Part shown: in pieces, positions 15,816-23,484 of the stretch
How the letters are laid out: each line of letters begins with the position of its first letter
Numbering within the stretch: position 1 is the stretch's first letter
From: Bacteroidota bacterium
GTDB lineage: Bacteria; Bacteroidota; Bacteroidia; B-17B0; Aurantibacillaceae
DNA length: 30,522 nt
Assembly (NCBI GenBank): GCA_016708845.1
Contig: JADJFB010000038.1
Coordinates: forward strand, 1-30,522
Direction: 5' to 3'
Notes under the pieces: model-generated
Told to the model about the DNA's origin: nothing
The model's input: only the letters and a program-made list of their open reading frames with translations
Database searches by the model: none
Translations under genes and position numbers: made by a program

Positions 15816-17558
15816 ATGAAGGCATACAAACTCTTATTTATTTCCTTTCTTTTTTTAAGCTTCTCAGCTTTTGCACAACCTAAAAAAGAATACTACGATA
15901 GTGAACAATTAAAACTAAAATCCGAATCCAATATTGTAAAAGGCATGCCTCATGGACGCCATGTAGAATATTACAAAAATGGCAACATATCTCGTAAAGG
16001 TTCATTTTACAACGGAAAAGAAGATAGTACGTGGTATTTTTATTATGAAAATAAAGTTTTAAAAGCTATCGAAAATTACAATCGAGGCAAAAAAAACGGG
16101 CATAATTATTACTATTCCAAAACAGGAGAGTTAGCACAAGAAACCGTTTTTAATCAAAATTTACCAGATAGTATTTGGACTTCTTACCACGAAAACAAAA
16201 CGGTAAAAAGTCGTGAATCCTTTGCCAAAGGAAAAAAAACAGGTGATTTGTTATATTATTTTGATAACGGACAATTAGAAAGTTCTGGAAAATTTGAAAA
16301 TGATTTAAAAGAAGGCGAAGTAAAAACCTTTTATAAAAACGGAAAACCAGCTTCTGTTTCCGCATTTTGTAAAGGCAAACCCTGCGGAAAGATTATTGAA
16401 TATTACGAAAATGGTCAACAAAAATTAGAAAAAGAATACGTTGATTCTGTTGCTTTTGCTATTCACAATATGTGGAATGAATTAGGAAAACAAATTATTA
16501 CAAATGGTTCCGGAACCATTACAGCACAATACAACAGTGGAATTATTAAAGCTCAAGGTGCCTATAAAGAAGGTTTTATGAATGGCTTATGGCGCTACTT
16601 TCATCCTAACGGAGAATTGGACTATGAAGCTAATTATGAAAAAGGCGTATTGGATGGTTTCTACTCTTCTTACTACCAAAATCATAAAGAAAAAAGCGAA
16701 GGCTGGTTTGTAAATGGAAAGAAAAACGGTCTCTGGAAATTCTTTACCGAAAAAGGGGAAAAAGAAATGGAAGGGACGTTAAAAGATGGCCTACGAAACG
16801 ATAAATGGACTTACTATTACAGTAATGGCAATAAAGAATCGGAAGGATATTTTTTAGATGATAAACAAACAGGCACTTGGGAATATTTTTATCCAACCAC
16901 CGAAAAATGGAAACAAGGTAATTTTGACAATGATTTAAAAACGGGCATTTGGACAACCTGGTTTGAGAATGGTAAAAAATTACAAGAAGGTTCCTATGTT
17001 GCTGGCAAAGAAAATGGGCAATGGCAAAGTTGGTATAACAATGGGCAATTAAAAGATCAAGGAAGTTTTAAAGATGCTCAAATTACAGGGTTATGGGAAG
17101 GTTGGTATATGAATGGAAAACCAAACTACAAAGGAACCTATAACGAAAAAGGCAAAAAACAAGGCTATTGGGAATATTGGTTCGAAACTGGGCAGTATCG
17201 AGAAAAAGGTTCTTATGTAAGCGGAATTAAACACGGTCACTGGACAAGCTACTACGAAAAAGGAAACTTTATTGATAGTGATGGTAATTACAATAAAGGA
17301 AAACAACATGGCATGTGGACATACTACTACGAAACTGGCGGTATTATGAAAACACAAGGCTTTAAAGATGGGCGTTTGTCAGGCAAATCCATTTCTTATT
17401 TCTCTAACAACAAAATACAATCCGAAAGTAATTACAAAGTAGTTAGCGAAAAACGAAAAGGTAAAAAACAAAGTGTTGCCCACGGCGATTGGGTTTTTTA
17501 TGATAAAACAGGTAAAGAAATCAGTCGTATTACCTATAAAAATGGTGTGAAAAAGTAA
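15816..17558 (+). CDS. Exported MORN-type repeat protein
   Basis: A 580-residue protein with a signal peptide (LLFISFLFLSFSAFA-Q). The remainder is about twenty or more units of roughly 23 residues with the core G-x-W-x-x-Y/W-Y/F-x-x-N/T-G followed by a strand and (K)G-x-(Y/F) (for example GLWRYFHPNGELDYEANYEKG, HGMWTYYYETGGIMKTQGFKDG). These are MORN-type beta-hairpin repeats, frequent in exported Bacteroidota proteins; membership in a toxin-antitoxin 'YwqK' group is sometimes assigned by homology but carries no known function. The gene stands alone behind the paaG terminator, and a lipoprotein gene follows after 62 bases. No sorting domain or membrane anchor is seen at the C-terminus. The frame is intact. 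Confidence 0.85.
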   Translation: MKAYKLLFISFLFLSFSAFAQPKKEYYDSEQLKLKSESNIVKGMPHGRHVEYYKNGNISRKGSFYNGKEDSTWYFYYENKVLKAIENYNRGKKNGHNYYYSKTGELAQETVFNQNLPDSIWTSYHENKTVKSRESFAKGKKTGDLLYYFDNGQLESSGKFENDLKEGEVKTFYKNGKPASVSAFCKGKPCGKIIEYYENGQQKLEKEYVDSVAFAIHNMWNELGKQIITNGSGTITAQYNSGIIKAQGAYKEGFMNGLWRYFHPNGELDYEANYEKGVLDGFYSSYYQNHKEKSEGWFVNGKKNGLWKFFTEKGEKEMEGTLKDGLRNDKWTYYYSNGNKESEGYFLDDKQTGTWEYFYPTTEKWKQGNFDNDLKTGIWTTWFENGKKLQEGSYVAGKENGQWQSWYNNGQLKDQGSFKDAQITGLWEGWYMNGKPNYKGTYNEKGKKQGYWEYWFETGQYREKGSYVSGIKHGHWTSYYEKGNFIDSDGNYNKGKQHGMWTYYYETGGIMKTQGFKDGRLSGKSISYFSNNKIQSESNYKVVSEKRKGKKQSVAHGDWVFYDKTGKEISRITYKNGVKK

Positions 17559-17620
17559 GCAATAAATAATATAAATCTATTTTAATAAAAAAGTATATTT
17601 ACTTAAATAAAAAATACTCT

Positions 17621-18451
17621 ATGTTTTTAAAAATTAAATCTTTTTTCTTAATCACTTCAGCAGTTCTTTTAATAAGTTCTTGTGGAGGAAATAAGCAAGA
17701 AGAAATAGATACAACAGACGATGAAATACAAACTGTTGGTCTTGATTCTCAAAAAATTTCAGCACAAAATGTATTTAATACCATTTCATCAAGAGCTACC
17801 ATTTTGGAATTAACCAAATTAGCAAATGCAGAATACAACGTTCAATTATTAAATAATCCCGACGATGTAAGTAGATATTTATTAGAAAGTAGTAGAGCAC
17901 TTAATTTGGGCGTGTATGGCGCAGATTTAAACGTAGCAAGCATTTACGACCAAACTCAAGAATCGATGTTGTTTTTTAAATGCGTAAGTATTATTGCAAA
18001 AAGCATTGGTGTCAGTAATTCTTTTGACGAAAATATGGGAGATCGCATGACTGCTAATCAATCTAACAGAGATTCAACTTTGAGCATTATTACACAAGCT
18101 TTTAAAAGTGCTGATGAAACTTTAAGAAAAAATAATCGTCCTGGTACATCTTCCTTATTAGTTGCTGGCGCTTGGATTGAAGGTCTTTATGTAGCTTGCC
18201 AAACAGCTAAGGAAACTAAAAACGAACCCATCGTAAAAGAAATATTCGCACAAAAAGAATCGTTAGATAATTTAATGGAATTGTTACTATCCTCTAAATT
18301 ACCTGATGAAACCGCTTATGTTTTAGAGGATTTAAAAGCAGTTAAACTAATTATTGATTCAAAAACGGATAATGTATTTACATTAGATGCGATGAAAGAA
18401 TTAGATGCAAAAATTACGGATCTAAGAACTAAAATCATTTCTTCTAAATAA
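17621..18451 (+). CDS. Predicted lipoprotein, conserved in Bacteroidota, function unknown
   Basis: A 276-residue protein with a lipoprotein signal: hydrophobic FFLITSAVLLISSC with Cys21, followed by GGNKQEEIDTTDDE, an acidic linker. The remainder is mainly helical (NTISSRATILELTKLANAEYN, SRYLLESSRALNLGVYGADLNVASIYDQ, LLVAGAWIEGLYVACQTAKE) and has no motif that I can tie to an enzyme. It resembles a helical-repeat lipoprotein of unknown role that I associate with Bacteroidota. It ends 3 bases before the gamma-carbonic-anhydrase-like gene, so the two are probably co-transcribed. Confidence 0.75.
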   Translation: MFLKIKSFFLITSAVLLISSCGGNKQEEIDTTDDEIQTVGLDSQKISAQNVFNTISSRATILELTKLANAEYNVQLLNNPDDVSRYLLESSRALNLGVYGADLNVASIYDQTQESMLFFKCVSIIAKSIGVSNSFDENMGDRMTANQSNRDSTLSIITQAFKSADETLRKNNRPGTSSLLVAGAWIEGLYVACQTAKETKNEPIVKEIFAQKESLDNLMELLLSSKLPDETAYVLEDLKAVKLIIDSKTDNVFTLDAMKELDAKITDLRTKIISSK

Positions 18452-18454
18452 ATT

Positions 18455-18967
18455 ATGGCATTTATTTTACCAGTTAATGGAATTGAACCCAATTTAGGAA
18501 AAAACACCTTTGTAGCACCAAACGCAACTATTGTAGGCGATGTAATTTGTGGCGAAGACTGTAGCTTTTGGTTTAATGCCGTTGTAAGAGGCGATGTCAA
18601 TTCTATCCGTTTGGGTAATAAAGTTAATATTCAGGATGGTGCAGTCATCCATTGCACTTACCAAAAAACCAAAACAATTTTAGGTAATAATGTTTCTGTA
18701 GGACACAATGCTATTGTACATGGTAGTTTAGTTCACGATAATGTATTAATTGGTATGGGCGCAATAGTAATGGATAATTGCGAAATTGGCTCTAATTCCA
18801 TTATTGCTGCAGGAGCTGTATTAACAGAGGGGACCATTGTACCAAGTGGTTGTATTTACGCAGGTGTACCCGCTAAAAAGGTAAAAGATATATCAGAAGA
18901 ATTAATTAATGGCGAAATTAATCGCATTGCCAATAATTATTTAATGTATAGTGGCTGGTTTAAATAA
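18455..18967 (+). CDS. Gamma-carbonic-anhydrase-family hexapeptide-repeat protein
   Basis: A 170-residue left-handed beta-helix protein with hexapeptide-type repeats (FVAPNATIVGDVICG, SFWFNAVVRGDVNSIRLG, NIQDGAVIHC, VSVGHNAIVHG, VLIGMGAIVMDNCEIG, IIAAGAVLTEG). The metal-binding histidines of the gamma-CA family are at positions 66, 84 and 89. The length and the end (CIYAGVPAKKVKDIS) match the YrdA/CaiE/PaaY group. Members may be carbonic anhydrases, acyl-CoA thioesterases (PaaY) or unknown. The distance from the paa locus, about 2.8 kb and across two terminatored genes, makes PaaY only a possibility. It probably forms an operon with the lipoprotein upstream, and ends one base from a convergent gene. 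Confidence 0.88.
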   Translation: MAFILPVNGIEPNLGKNTFVAPNATIVGDVICGEDCSFWFNAVVRGDVNSIRLGNKVNIQDGAVIHCTYQKTKTILGNNVSVGHNAIVHGSLVHDNVLIGMGAIVMDNCEIGSNSIIAAGAVLTEGTIVPSGCIYAGVPAKKVKDISEELINGEINRIANNYLMYSGWFK

Positions 18968-18968
18968 C

Positions 18969-19166
18969 CTACTCTTTCAATTTACATGTAGTTTCGCCCG
19001 CCGAAAGCGACTTGCAATGCTTTTTAGCATAACTCTTTGTTGATTCAAGTGTTCCAGCTATATAGCTGCCATTTGAGCTCGAACATTCACAGGTTCTTTC
19101 TTTTTTACAAGAAAAACAAAAAAATAGAGCTGATATGGCACAAATTGTGATAATTTTCATCTTCAT
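18969..19166 (-). CDS. Small cysteine-rich lipoprotein
   Basis: A 65-residue protein with a lipoprotein signal (IITICAISALFFCFSC, lipidated Cys about 20) and a short mature part with four more cysteines (CECSSSNGSY, AKKHCKSL, TTCKLKE). It resembles a common type of tiny Bacteroidota lipoprotein of the 'CKKERTCECS' kind, function unknown. It is convergent with the gamma-CA-like gene, the stop codons being one base apart, and divergent from rpsU. A second Met two codons later could be the true start. Confidence 0.7.
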   Translation of the reverse strand: MKMKIITICAISALFFCFSCKKERTCECSSSNGSYIAGTLESTKSYAKKHCKSLSAGETTCKLKE

Positions 19167-19208
19167 AAGGATTGTAACGCTAAAATAAACAATTAATTGC
19201 TAATAATT

Positions 19209-19240
19209 TTTGGTTTTTGGCTAATTAGTCTATATATTTG
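19209..19240 (+). promoter_or_regulatory. Promoter of rpsU
   Basis: TTTG at 19209-19212 and TATATTTG at 19233-19240, with 20 bases between, match the Bacteroidota -33/-7 consensus in sequence and spacing. The ATG of rpsU is 32 bases downstream. Confidence 0.7.
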
Positions 19241-19272
19241 CAACCCAAATTAAAAATTAATAAACTCATATA

Positions 19273-19470
19273 ATGTTAATAGTAGCAGTAAAAGAAGGTG
19301 AAAGCATCGAAAAAGCTTTAAAAAAGTTCAAAAAGAAATTCGAAAAAACAGGTGTTGTAAAACAATTACGTACTCGTAAAAATTTCGAAAAACCATCTAT
19401 CACAAATAGACAAACTCGCATTAAAGCTGTTTACAAGCAAAAAATGCAATTGGGTTTAGCTGCTGAATAA
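19273..19470 (+). CDS. rpsU: 30S ribosomal protein bS21
   Basis: A 65-residue, very basic protein with the bS21 pattern: MLIVAVKEGESIEKALKKFKKKFEKTGVVKQLRTRKNFEKPS, then a basic tail. It belongs to the small ribosomal subunit; in Bacteroidota its presence on the ribosome is linked to sequestration of the anti-Shine-Dalgarno sequence, consistent with the lack of SD sites in this window. It has a consensus promoter and is followed by a long hairpin terminator that runs into the start of the recombinase gene. The order rpsU, xerC/D, hpf is common in this phylum. Confidence 0.95.
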   Translation: MLIVAVKEGESIEKALKKFKKKFEKTGVVKQLRTRKNFEKPSITNRQTRIKAVYKQKMQLGLAAE

Positions 19471-19496
19471 GCGCTTTTCACAAAAATTATATATTT

Positions 19497-19551
19497 AACC
19501 TAAGGTTATTGCGAATTTAAAAGCTAAATTCGTTGTAAGCTTAGGTTTTTT
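19497..19551 (+). terminator. Hairpin after rpsU that abuts the recombinase start codon
   Basis: AACCTAAG (19497-19504) pairs with CTTAGGTT (19540-19547), and an inner stem GAATTT / AAATTC (19513-19518, 19526-19531) completes a two-part hairpin, followed by TTTT to 19551. The next base is the A of the recombinase ATG. It looks like a terminator or attenuator that could also limit access to that start. Confidence 0.7.
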
Positions 19552-20442
19552 ATGTTTGATAAGCAACTACATCTATTTTTTGACTACTTAACGTACGAAA
19601 AAAAGTACTCCACTCACACGGTTACTTCTTACAAAAACGATATTGCTCAATTTATAGGCTTTATCAATTCTCATAACGAGGATATAAGCTCCGAAGAAAT
19701 CAACTACCAACAAATTCGAGCATGGGTTTCGGAACTCATTAAACACAAAATAGCCGCCCGAAGTATCAATCGCAAATTATCGGCACTTAAATCTTTCTTT
19801 AAATTCTTACAACGTCAGCAAATTATTGAGGTAAACCCGATGTCCAAAATTTCGGGACCAAAAACACCAAAACGTCTCCCCTCTTTTGTGGATGAATACC
19901 AAATGGAAGATTTATTTACAGAAGTAAATTTTGACGAAGGCTTTACTGGACAGCGAGATAAATTAATATTGGACCTTTTGTACCAAACAGGTATTAGACG
20001 TTCAGAATTGACACATTTAAAGGAATTGGATGTGGATTTATTTAACTCTACTATTAAAGTATTGGGCAAACGAAATAAAGAACGCATGATTCCAATTTCT
20101 TTAGCCTTAAAACGTAACCTTGAAAGCTATTTGCAAGTAAAACAGGAACTAAACTTATCAAATCCTATGTTGTTGGTTAGCGAGAAAGATATTACACTAA
20201 GCGAACAAGCTGCTTACAAATTGGTGAAGAAATACCTTTCTCAAATTACCACTATACAAAAGAAAAGCCCACACGTTTTACGACACACCTTTGCAACGCA
20301 TCTTTTAAATAATGGCGCTGATATTAATGCCGTGAAAGATTTGTTGGGACATGCTAATTTAAGTGCGACTCAAGTTTACACACATAACACGATAGACAAA
20401 CTCAAAAAATCATACAAACAAGCTCACCCACGAGGTGATTAA
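19552..20442 (+). CDS. xerC: Tyrosine recombinase of the XerC/XerD type
   Basis: A 296-residue protein, the standard Xer length. The N-terminal core-binding domain begins directly at the start (LFFDYLTYEKKYSTHTVTSYKNDI). The catalytic domain carries Arg149 (TGIRRSEL), Lys173 (LGKRNKERMIPI), His241 and Arg244 (HVLRHTFATHLLNNG), His267 (LLGHANLSATQVYTH) and Tyr276. Xer proteins resolve chromosome dimers at dif sites. Whether this is XerC or XerD cannot be settled from sequence inspection, so the symbol is tentative. The gene begins at the last T of the hairpin after rpsU and precedes hpf by 83 bases. It has a housekeeping context, unlike the integrase at 28.5 kb. Confidence 0.85.
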   Translation: MFDKQLHLFFDYLTYEKKYSTHTVTSYKNDIAQFIGFINSHNEDISSEEINYQQIRAWVSELIKHKIAARSINRKLSALKSFFKFLQRQQIIEVNPMSKISGPKTPKRLPSFVDEYQMEDLFTEVNFDEGFTGQRDKLILDLLYQTGIRRSELTHLKELDVDLFNSTIKVLGKRNKERMIPISLALKRNLESYLQVKQELNLSNPMLLVSEKDITLSEQAAYKLVKKYLSQITTIQKKSPHVLRHTFATHLLNNGADINAVKDLLGHANLSATQVYTHNTIDKLKKSYKQAHPRGD

Positions 20443-20525
20443 AATATTACAATTAACAGAGTATAAACTAAAATCTACAGAAACTAGGGTAGGAGAAAAA
20501 ACAAAACACAACAAACATCCAATCA

Positions 20526-20825
20526 GTGCACTTTGATGCAGACAAAAAGTTAATTGAATTTGCTCACGAAAAAATGAACAAACTAAAAACCTTTCATGAT
20601 GGTTTAATAAATGGCGAAGTGATTATGCGTTTAGATAAATCATCTAACAGCGAAAATAAAGTAGCCGAAATAAAAATCTTAGCAAAAGGCCAAGAATTGT
20701 TTTCAAAAAAACAATCGGCTTCTTTCGAAGAATCGATTGATTTGGCTTGTGAAGCATTAAAATCACAAATTAAAAAACACAAAGAAAAACAAGCTGGTGC
20801 CAAAATAAATATTGATGATTTATAG
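20526..20825 (+). CDS. hpf: Ribosome hibernation promoting factor (HPF/RaiA, short form)
   Basis: About 99 residues from a GTG at 20526: HFDADKKLIEFAHEKMNKLKTFHDG, NKVAEIKILAKGQELFSKKQSASFEESIDLACEALKSQIKKHK. This is the single-domain HPF family, which binds the 30S subunit and inactivates ribosomes in stationary phase. The frame is open upstream to 20493 and encodes NIQSVHFDAD, the normal first beta strand of the family, but has no ATG, GTG or TTG there. An AGGAG is at 20491-20495. The true start codon is therefore probably lost by a base error upstream, and GTG 20526 would truncate the first strand. The gene ends before a strong terminator. Confidence 0.8.
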   Translation: MHFDADKKLIEFAHEKMNKLKTFHDGLINGEVIMRLDKSSNSENKVAEIKILAKGQELFSKKQSASFEESIDLACEALKSQIKKHKEKQAGAKINIDDL

Positions 20826-20845
20826 ATTGTAAATTAATTATTTTT

Positions 20846-20875
20846 AAAAGGAGCTAAAGTTTTAGCTCCTTTTTT
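20846..20875. terminator. Bidirectional terminator between hpf and the AbiEii-type gene
   Basis: AAAAGGAGCTAAA (20846-20858) pairs perfectly with TTTAGCTCCTTTT (20861-20873), a long symmetrical stem followed by T residues. It can serve both the plus-strand hpf and the minus-strand nucleotidyltransferase gene. Confidence 0.85.
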
Positions 20876-20904
20876 ATTGCATCAAAATCTTATTTTTTCA
20901 GTAC

Positions 20905-21561
20905 TTAACTTAAAGCATTTACAAAACTTATTGTATCAAGTTTAATTAAAACCCAATGCTTTCCTCTCATGCATATAGGTTCAAAATCATTATCAGCATT
21001 TTCAAACTCCATAAACTTTTGTTTTAATTCATCTCTTTTATGAGCGTATGGGTGCCTTTTTGCGTGTAATGAAAACATGTCTTCAACGCTGTAATCATTC
21101 ATCAACTCATGAATGTCCCAAAAATCTTTTTTTCTACCTCCTCTGCTAATAACATCTACTTTCATGGCAATAATTTCGTCAATACTTGCTAACCTAATAT
21201 TATCAATTAGTACAACATCATCTATAAATGAATCATTAGCGTAAAACACATCAAGCTTTACGCTATTTTCGGCACTCTCTCCTATGAAATACGATTTACC
21301 AAAACCTATAAGGTTATCGCTACTGGTATCAACATAAGGATAGGTGTTACGCAAAAAAACATTAATGGCATCAAAATCAATAGTGCCGTACACAGCATCG
21401 GTGAACAAATCTATATCAACCGATTCTCTATGACCTCTGCATAAACTCAAAGCAGTTCCTCCAACCAATCTAAACTCTTTAAATTCATCTGCTACCATTA
21501 CCGTTTTTAGTATGCTGTGAAGTAATGGTGTTACTGTATTATAATATAGTTTATCCGCCAT
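20905..21561 (-). CDS. AbiEii-type nucleotidyltransferase toxin
   Basis: A 218-residue protein with the DNA polymerase beta-like nucleotidyltransferase core of the AbiEii/AbiGii toxin family: FRLVGGTALSL (residues 30-40), HRESVDIDLFT (44-54, with the DxD pair Asp49/Asp51), LKLDVFY-like VKLDVFYAND, LASIDEIIAMKVDVISRGGRKKDFWDI. Family members are toxins of type IV-like or abortive-infection modules, some modifying tRNA ends. The start overlaps the stop of the upstream antitoxin-like gene by 11 bases (ATGGCGGATAA), implying coupled translation. The pair is placed directly after hpf, where many Bacteroidota have a tRNA/tuf region. The toxic activity here is inferred from family. Confidence 0.82.
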   Translation of the reverse strand: MADKLYYNTVTPLLHSILKTVMVADEFKEFRLVGGTALSLCRGHRESVDIDLFTDAVYGTIDFDAINVFLRNTYPYVDTSSDNLIGFGKSYFIGESAENSVKLDVFYANDSFIDDVVLIDNIRLASIDEIIAMKVDVISRGGRKKDFWDIHELMNDYSVEDMFSLHAKRHPYAHKRDELKQKFMEFENADNDFEPICMRGKHWVLIKLDTISFVNALS

Positions 21562-22010
21562 TTGAACTTATAATTTCATTCACAATTTCTTTTCCATAAA
21601 AGCGTGTAATCTCCTTTTTTTCAATCTCATTACCTCGCTCAAAAACTCTTTTAATAACTGCTTTTTTTTGCTTCTTCCAATCAATTTTCTCCATTTTCGT
21701 ATCCCAAAACAACACAGGCCTTAACTTTAATAAATCTGGTTGCTCGGTATTTTGTTTTCGCTTCTCTTCCTCTATATCATAGTAAAGTTGTAATATCATA
21801 AAATATCCTTCTTCAATATTTAGCGCCTGCTCTATTTTTAAAGCTAAACCAATATTCATTTTCTTTTGCTTTAGTTATAGAAACTAAAGTTTGCGGGTAT
21901 TCTTGTAACGACAAGGCAAAACGCCCCTTTGCTAACTTACGTTGTTTAAGCTCTCGTTCAAGTATAATACCTGGATGAATGCCTTTAATGATATTAAGCT
22001 CAGTTTTCAT
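21551..22010 (-). CDS. HTH-DUF6922-like antitoxin with one frameshift
   Basis: About 152 residues in two frames. The first frame (start 22010) gives MKTELNIIKGIHPGIILERELKQRKLAKGRFALSL...TLVSITKAK, a HigA/XRE-type helix-turn-helix N-terminus. The second (from about 21862) continues MNIGLALKIEQALNIEEGYFMILQ, the rest of the same HTH pattern, then a C-terminal part PDLLKLRPVLFWDTKMEKIDWKKQKKAVIKRVFERGNE, resembling DUF6922. One extra A in the A-rich stretch 21859-21869 explains the shift. The gene overlaps the downstream nucleotidyltransferase by 11 bases. It is the likely antitoxin and autoregulator. If the shift is real the DNA-binding domain is cut off from the partner domain. Confidence 0.65.
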
Positions 22011-22014
22011 ACTA

Positions 22015-22022
22015 CAAAAATA
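22015..22022 (-). promoter_or_regulatory. Putative -7 element immediately before the antitoxin start
   Basis: On the minus strand TATTTTTG matches TAnnTTTG and ends 4 bases before the ATG at 22010. If used, the transcript would start at or next to the start codon. Confidence 0.4.
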
Positions 22023-22081
22023 AACAATTATGTTTACATATTTTTGTTAATTTTCAATTAAAATAGTATTAGCTTAATTAT

Positions 22082-22116
22082 AAAAACTGCGATACACCGA
22101 AGTTTTTCATTCAGAA
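22082..22116 (+). repeat. Left copy of an inverted repeat flanking the T9SS cargo gene
   Basis: The sequence includes its own small hairpin AAAAACT / AGTTTTT (22082-22088, 22101-22107) followed by CATTCAG. Its inverted partner lies at 23751-23786; over 36 bases about 29 match, with a 14-base exact core AGTTTTTCATTCAG. The region 22117-22296 between this repeat and the gene holds a 21-base tandem repeat and otherwise nothing recognisable. Confidence 0.55.
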
Positions 22117-22189
22117 AAAGCGGAGAAAAATGTTTAATTTTGAATAAATGAAAAATTCTGCGTTGTACTCAAATACTATAAGCAGCCAT

Positions 22190-22231
22190 TTCACTAACTC
22201 AAAACTCTCATTCACTAACTAAAAATTTTCA
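22190..22231 (+). repeat. 21-base tandem repeat, two copies
   Basis: Two adjacent 21-base units begin with TTCACTAACT (22190 and 22211) and end in TCA; a third unit starts at 22232 (TTCA) and breaks off. It lies in the AT-rich leader of the T9SS cargo gene. Function unknown. Confidence 0.6.
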
Positions 22232-22296
22232 TTCAATAGAAGGCATCAGTTCAAAAAAAAAATGACTAATATTGTCAATCATAAACTTTTACTGTC

Positions 22297-23484
22297 ATGA
22301 AAAATAAACTATTATTAAAAAGCATTTGGATACTAATTTTCATTCAATCTATGTCAATTTATGCCACAAAAATTAATTACAACATAAATTGCACTGCTTG
22401 TACTGGATTTGGTCCAAATTTATATGTAGGAGATACTCTTGTAATTAAGTATCAGTTAAATGACAATTTACAAAAGAATGTAACCATACTTACAAAGGAC
22501 AGTCTTTTTTTTCCTGGCTGTACAAATTACGATGGAATAAACGCTAATACTCTTATACCTTTTGAGCTTCCTTTTTTTGGAACAAATTATTTCAATTCAT
22601 TTTACAATCTTATTTCAATCGATTCGATTACTTCTTATATCATTCCGTACCAGGTACCTCCAATCTGTTCAAATAAACGATTTGCTTTGGCTTGGAATAA
22701 GACTCCCCAAAATTTAGGCTGCGGGGGCGTTATTTTCTCAGTTCATATTACACCTTTTACAATTCTGAATAATTCAATTAGTTGTCCTAACAGCATCACT
22801 CTCCCGCCGCCATTAGCATCAAACAATAATATATCGATATTACCTGGTCCATCCTCATTTAAATTATTTATAACAGATACTCTTCTTATCAATAATTCTG
22901 CGAATCTTGGTGATTATGTAAGCTTAATTGTAGATTGGGGTGATGGCTCAATATCAGACACGATAATAGATCAATTAAACAATTTAGGAGGCGTTCATCC
23001 ATCCGACCCCAATAAATTTATATTCAATATACTTTTAGGAGGAATGCCTCAAAATATGACTAGTCCATTTTCCCACACGTATACATCACCAGTGAGTACA
23101 TCTTCCATATCTGCCATTACTGTTAAATACAACTTTTCTGATACTAGGTGCACTCCCCTTACATTCAGTAATTACTACATTAATTTCTCTCAAAGAATTT
23201 ACTGTATTCCTCTTCAAAATATCGTTACTAAAATTGATAATTTATTATTTAACGAATCAATCATTACTACCTATCCTAACCCAACTAACGGATTATTAAA
23301 CATAAATTCATCAATTGCTATTACAAAAATAGATGTAATAAATACAATTGGGCAAATTGTAATCCAAAAAAATGTTGTTGCAAATAATACGGTAATAGAT
23401 TTAAATAGCTTACAGGATAATATTTATTTTGTTCAATTGCACACCAAGCAAGGTTTAGTAACCAAGAAAATAATTAAACAGTAA
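22297..23484 (+). CDS. Secreted protein with T9SS type A C-terminal sorting domain
   Basis: A 395-residue protein. The signal peptide is MKNKLLLKSIWILIFIQSMSIYA. The C-terminal about 75 residues form a type IX secretion sorting domain (TYPNPTNGLLNINSS, KIDVINTIGQIVIQK, VIDLNSLQDNIYFVQLHTKQGLVTKKIIK). Between them lies a cysteine-containing, beta-rich region with a PKD-like phrase (VSLIVDWGDGSISDTI) but no catalytic motif I recognise. T9SS cargo is exported and often attached to the cell surface. No sorting partner is nearby. The gene stands alone between two inverted repeat copies (22082 and 23751), and the neighbouring genes on both sides belong to different regions, so it may be a transferred unit. 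Confidence 0.85.
   Translation: MKNKLLLKSIWILIFIQSMSIYATKINYNINCTACTGFGPNLYVGDTLVIKYQLNDNLQKNVTILTKDSLFFPGCTNYDGINANTLIPFELPFFGTNYFNSFYNLISIDSITSYIIPYQVPPICSNKRFALAWNKTPQNLGCGGVIFSVHITPFTILNNSISCPNSITLPPPLASNNNISILPGPSSFKLFITDTLLINNSANLGDYVSLIVDWGDGSISDTIIDQLNNLGGVHPSDPNKFIFNILLGGMPQNMTSPFSHTYTSPVSTSSISAITVKYNFSDTRCTPLTFSNYYINFSQRIYCIPLQNIVTKIDNLLFNESIITTYPNPTNGLLNINSSIAITKIDVINTIGQIVIQKNVVANNTVIDLNSLQDNIYFVQLHTKQGLVTKKIIKQ

Noticed and set aside
16150..17357. Several minus-strand open frames within the MORN-repeat gene
   Set aside because: They arise from the regular codon pattern of the repeats and have no independent support.
18455..18967. Calling the gamma-CA-like gene paaY
   Set aside because: It is about 2.8 kb from the paa locus, behind a terminator and beside an unrelated lipoprotein gene; the fold alone does not separate PaaY from carbonic anhydrase or YrdA.
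22082..22231. Repeats near the toxin pair considered as a CRISPR array or integron attC site
   Set aside because: The units lack regular spacers, there are no cas genes, and the core does not fit the RYYYAAC/GTTRRRY attC pattern; no IntI is present.
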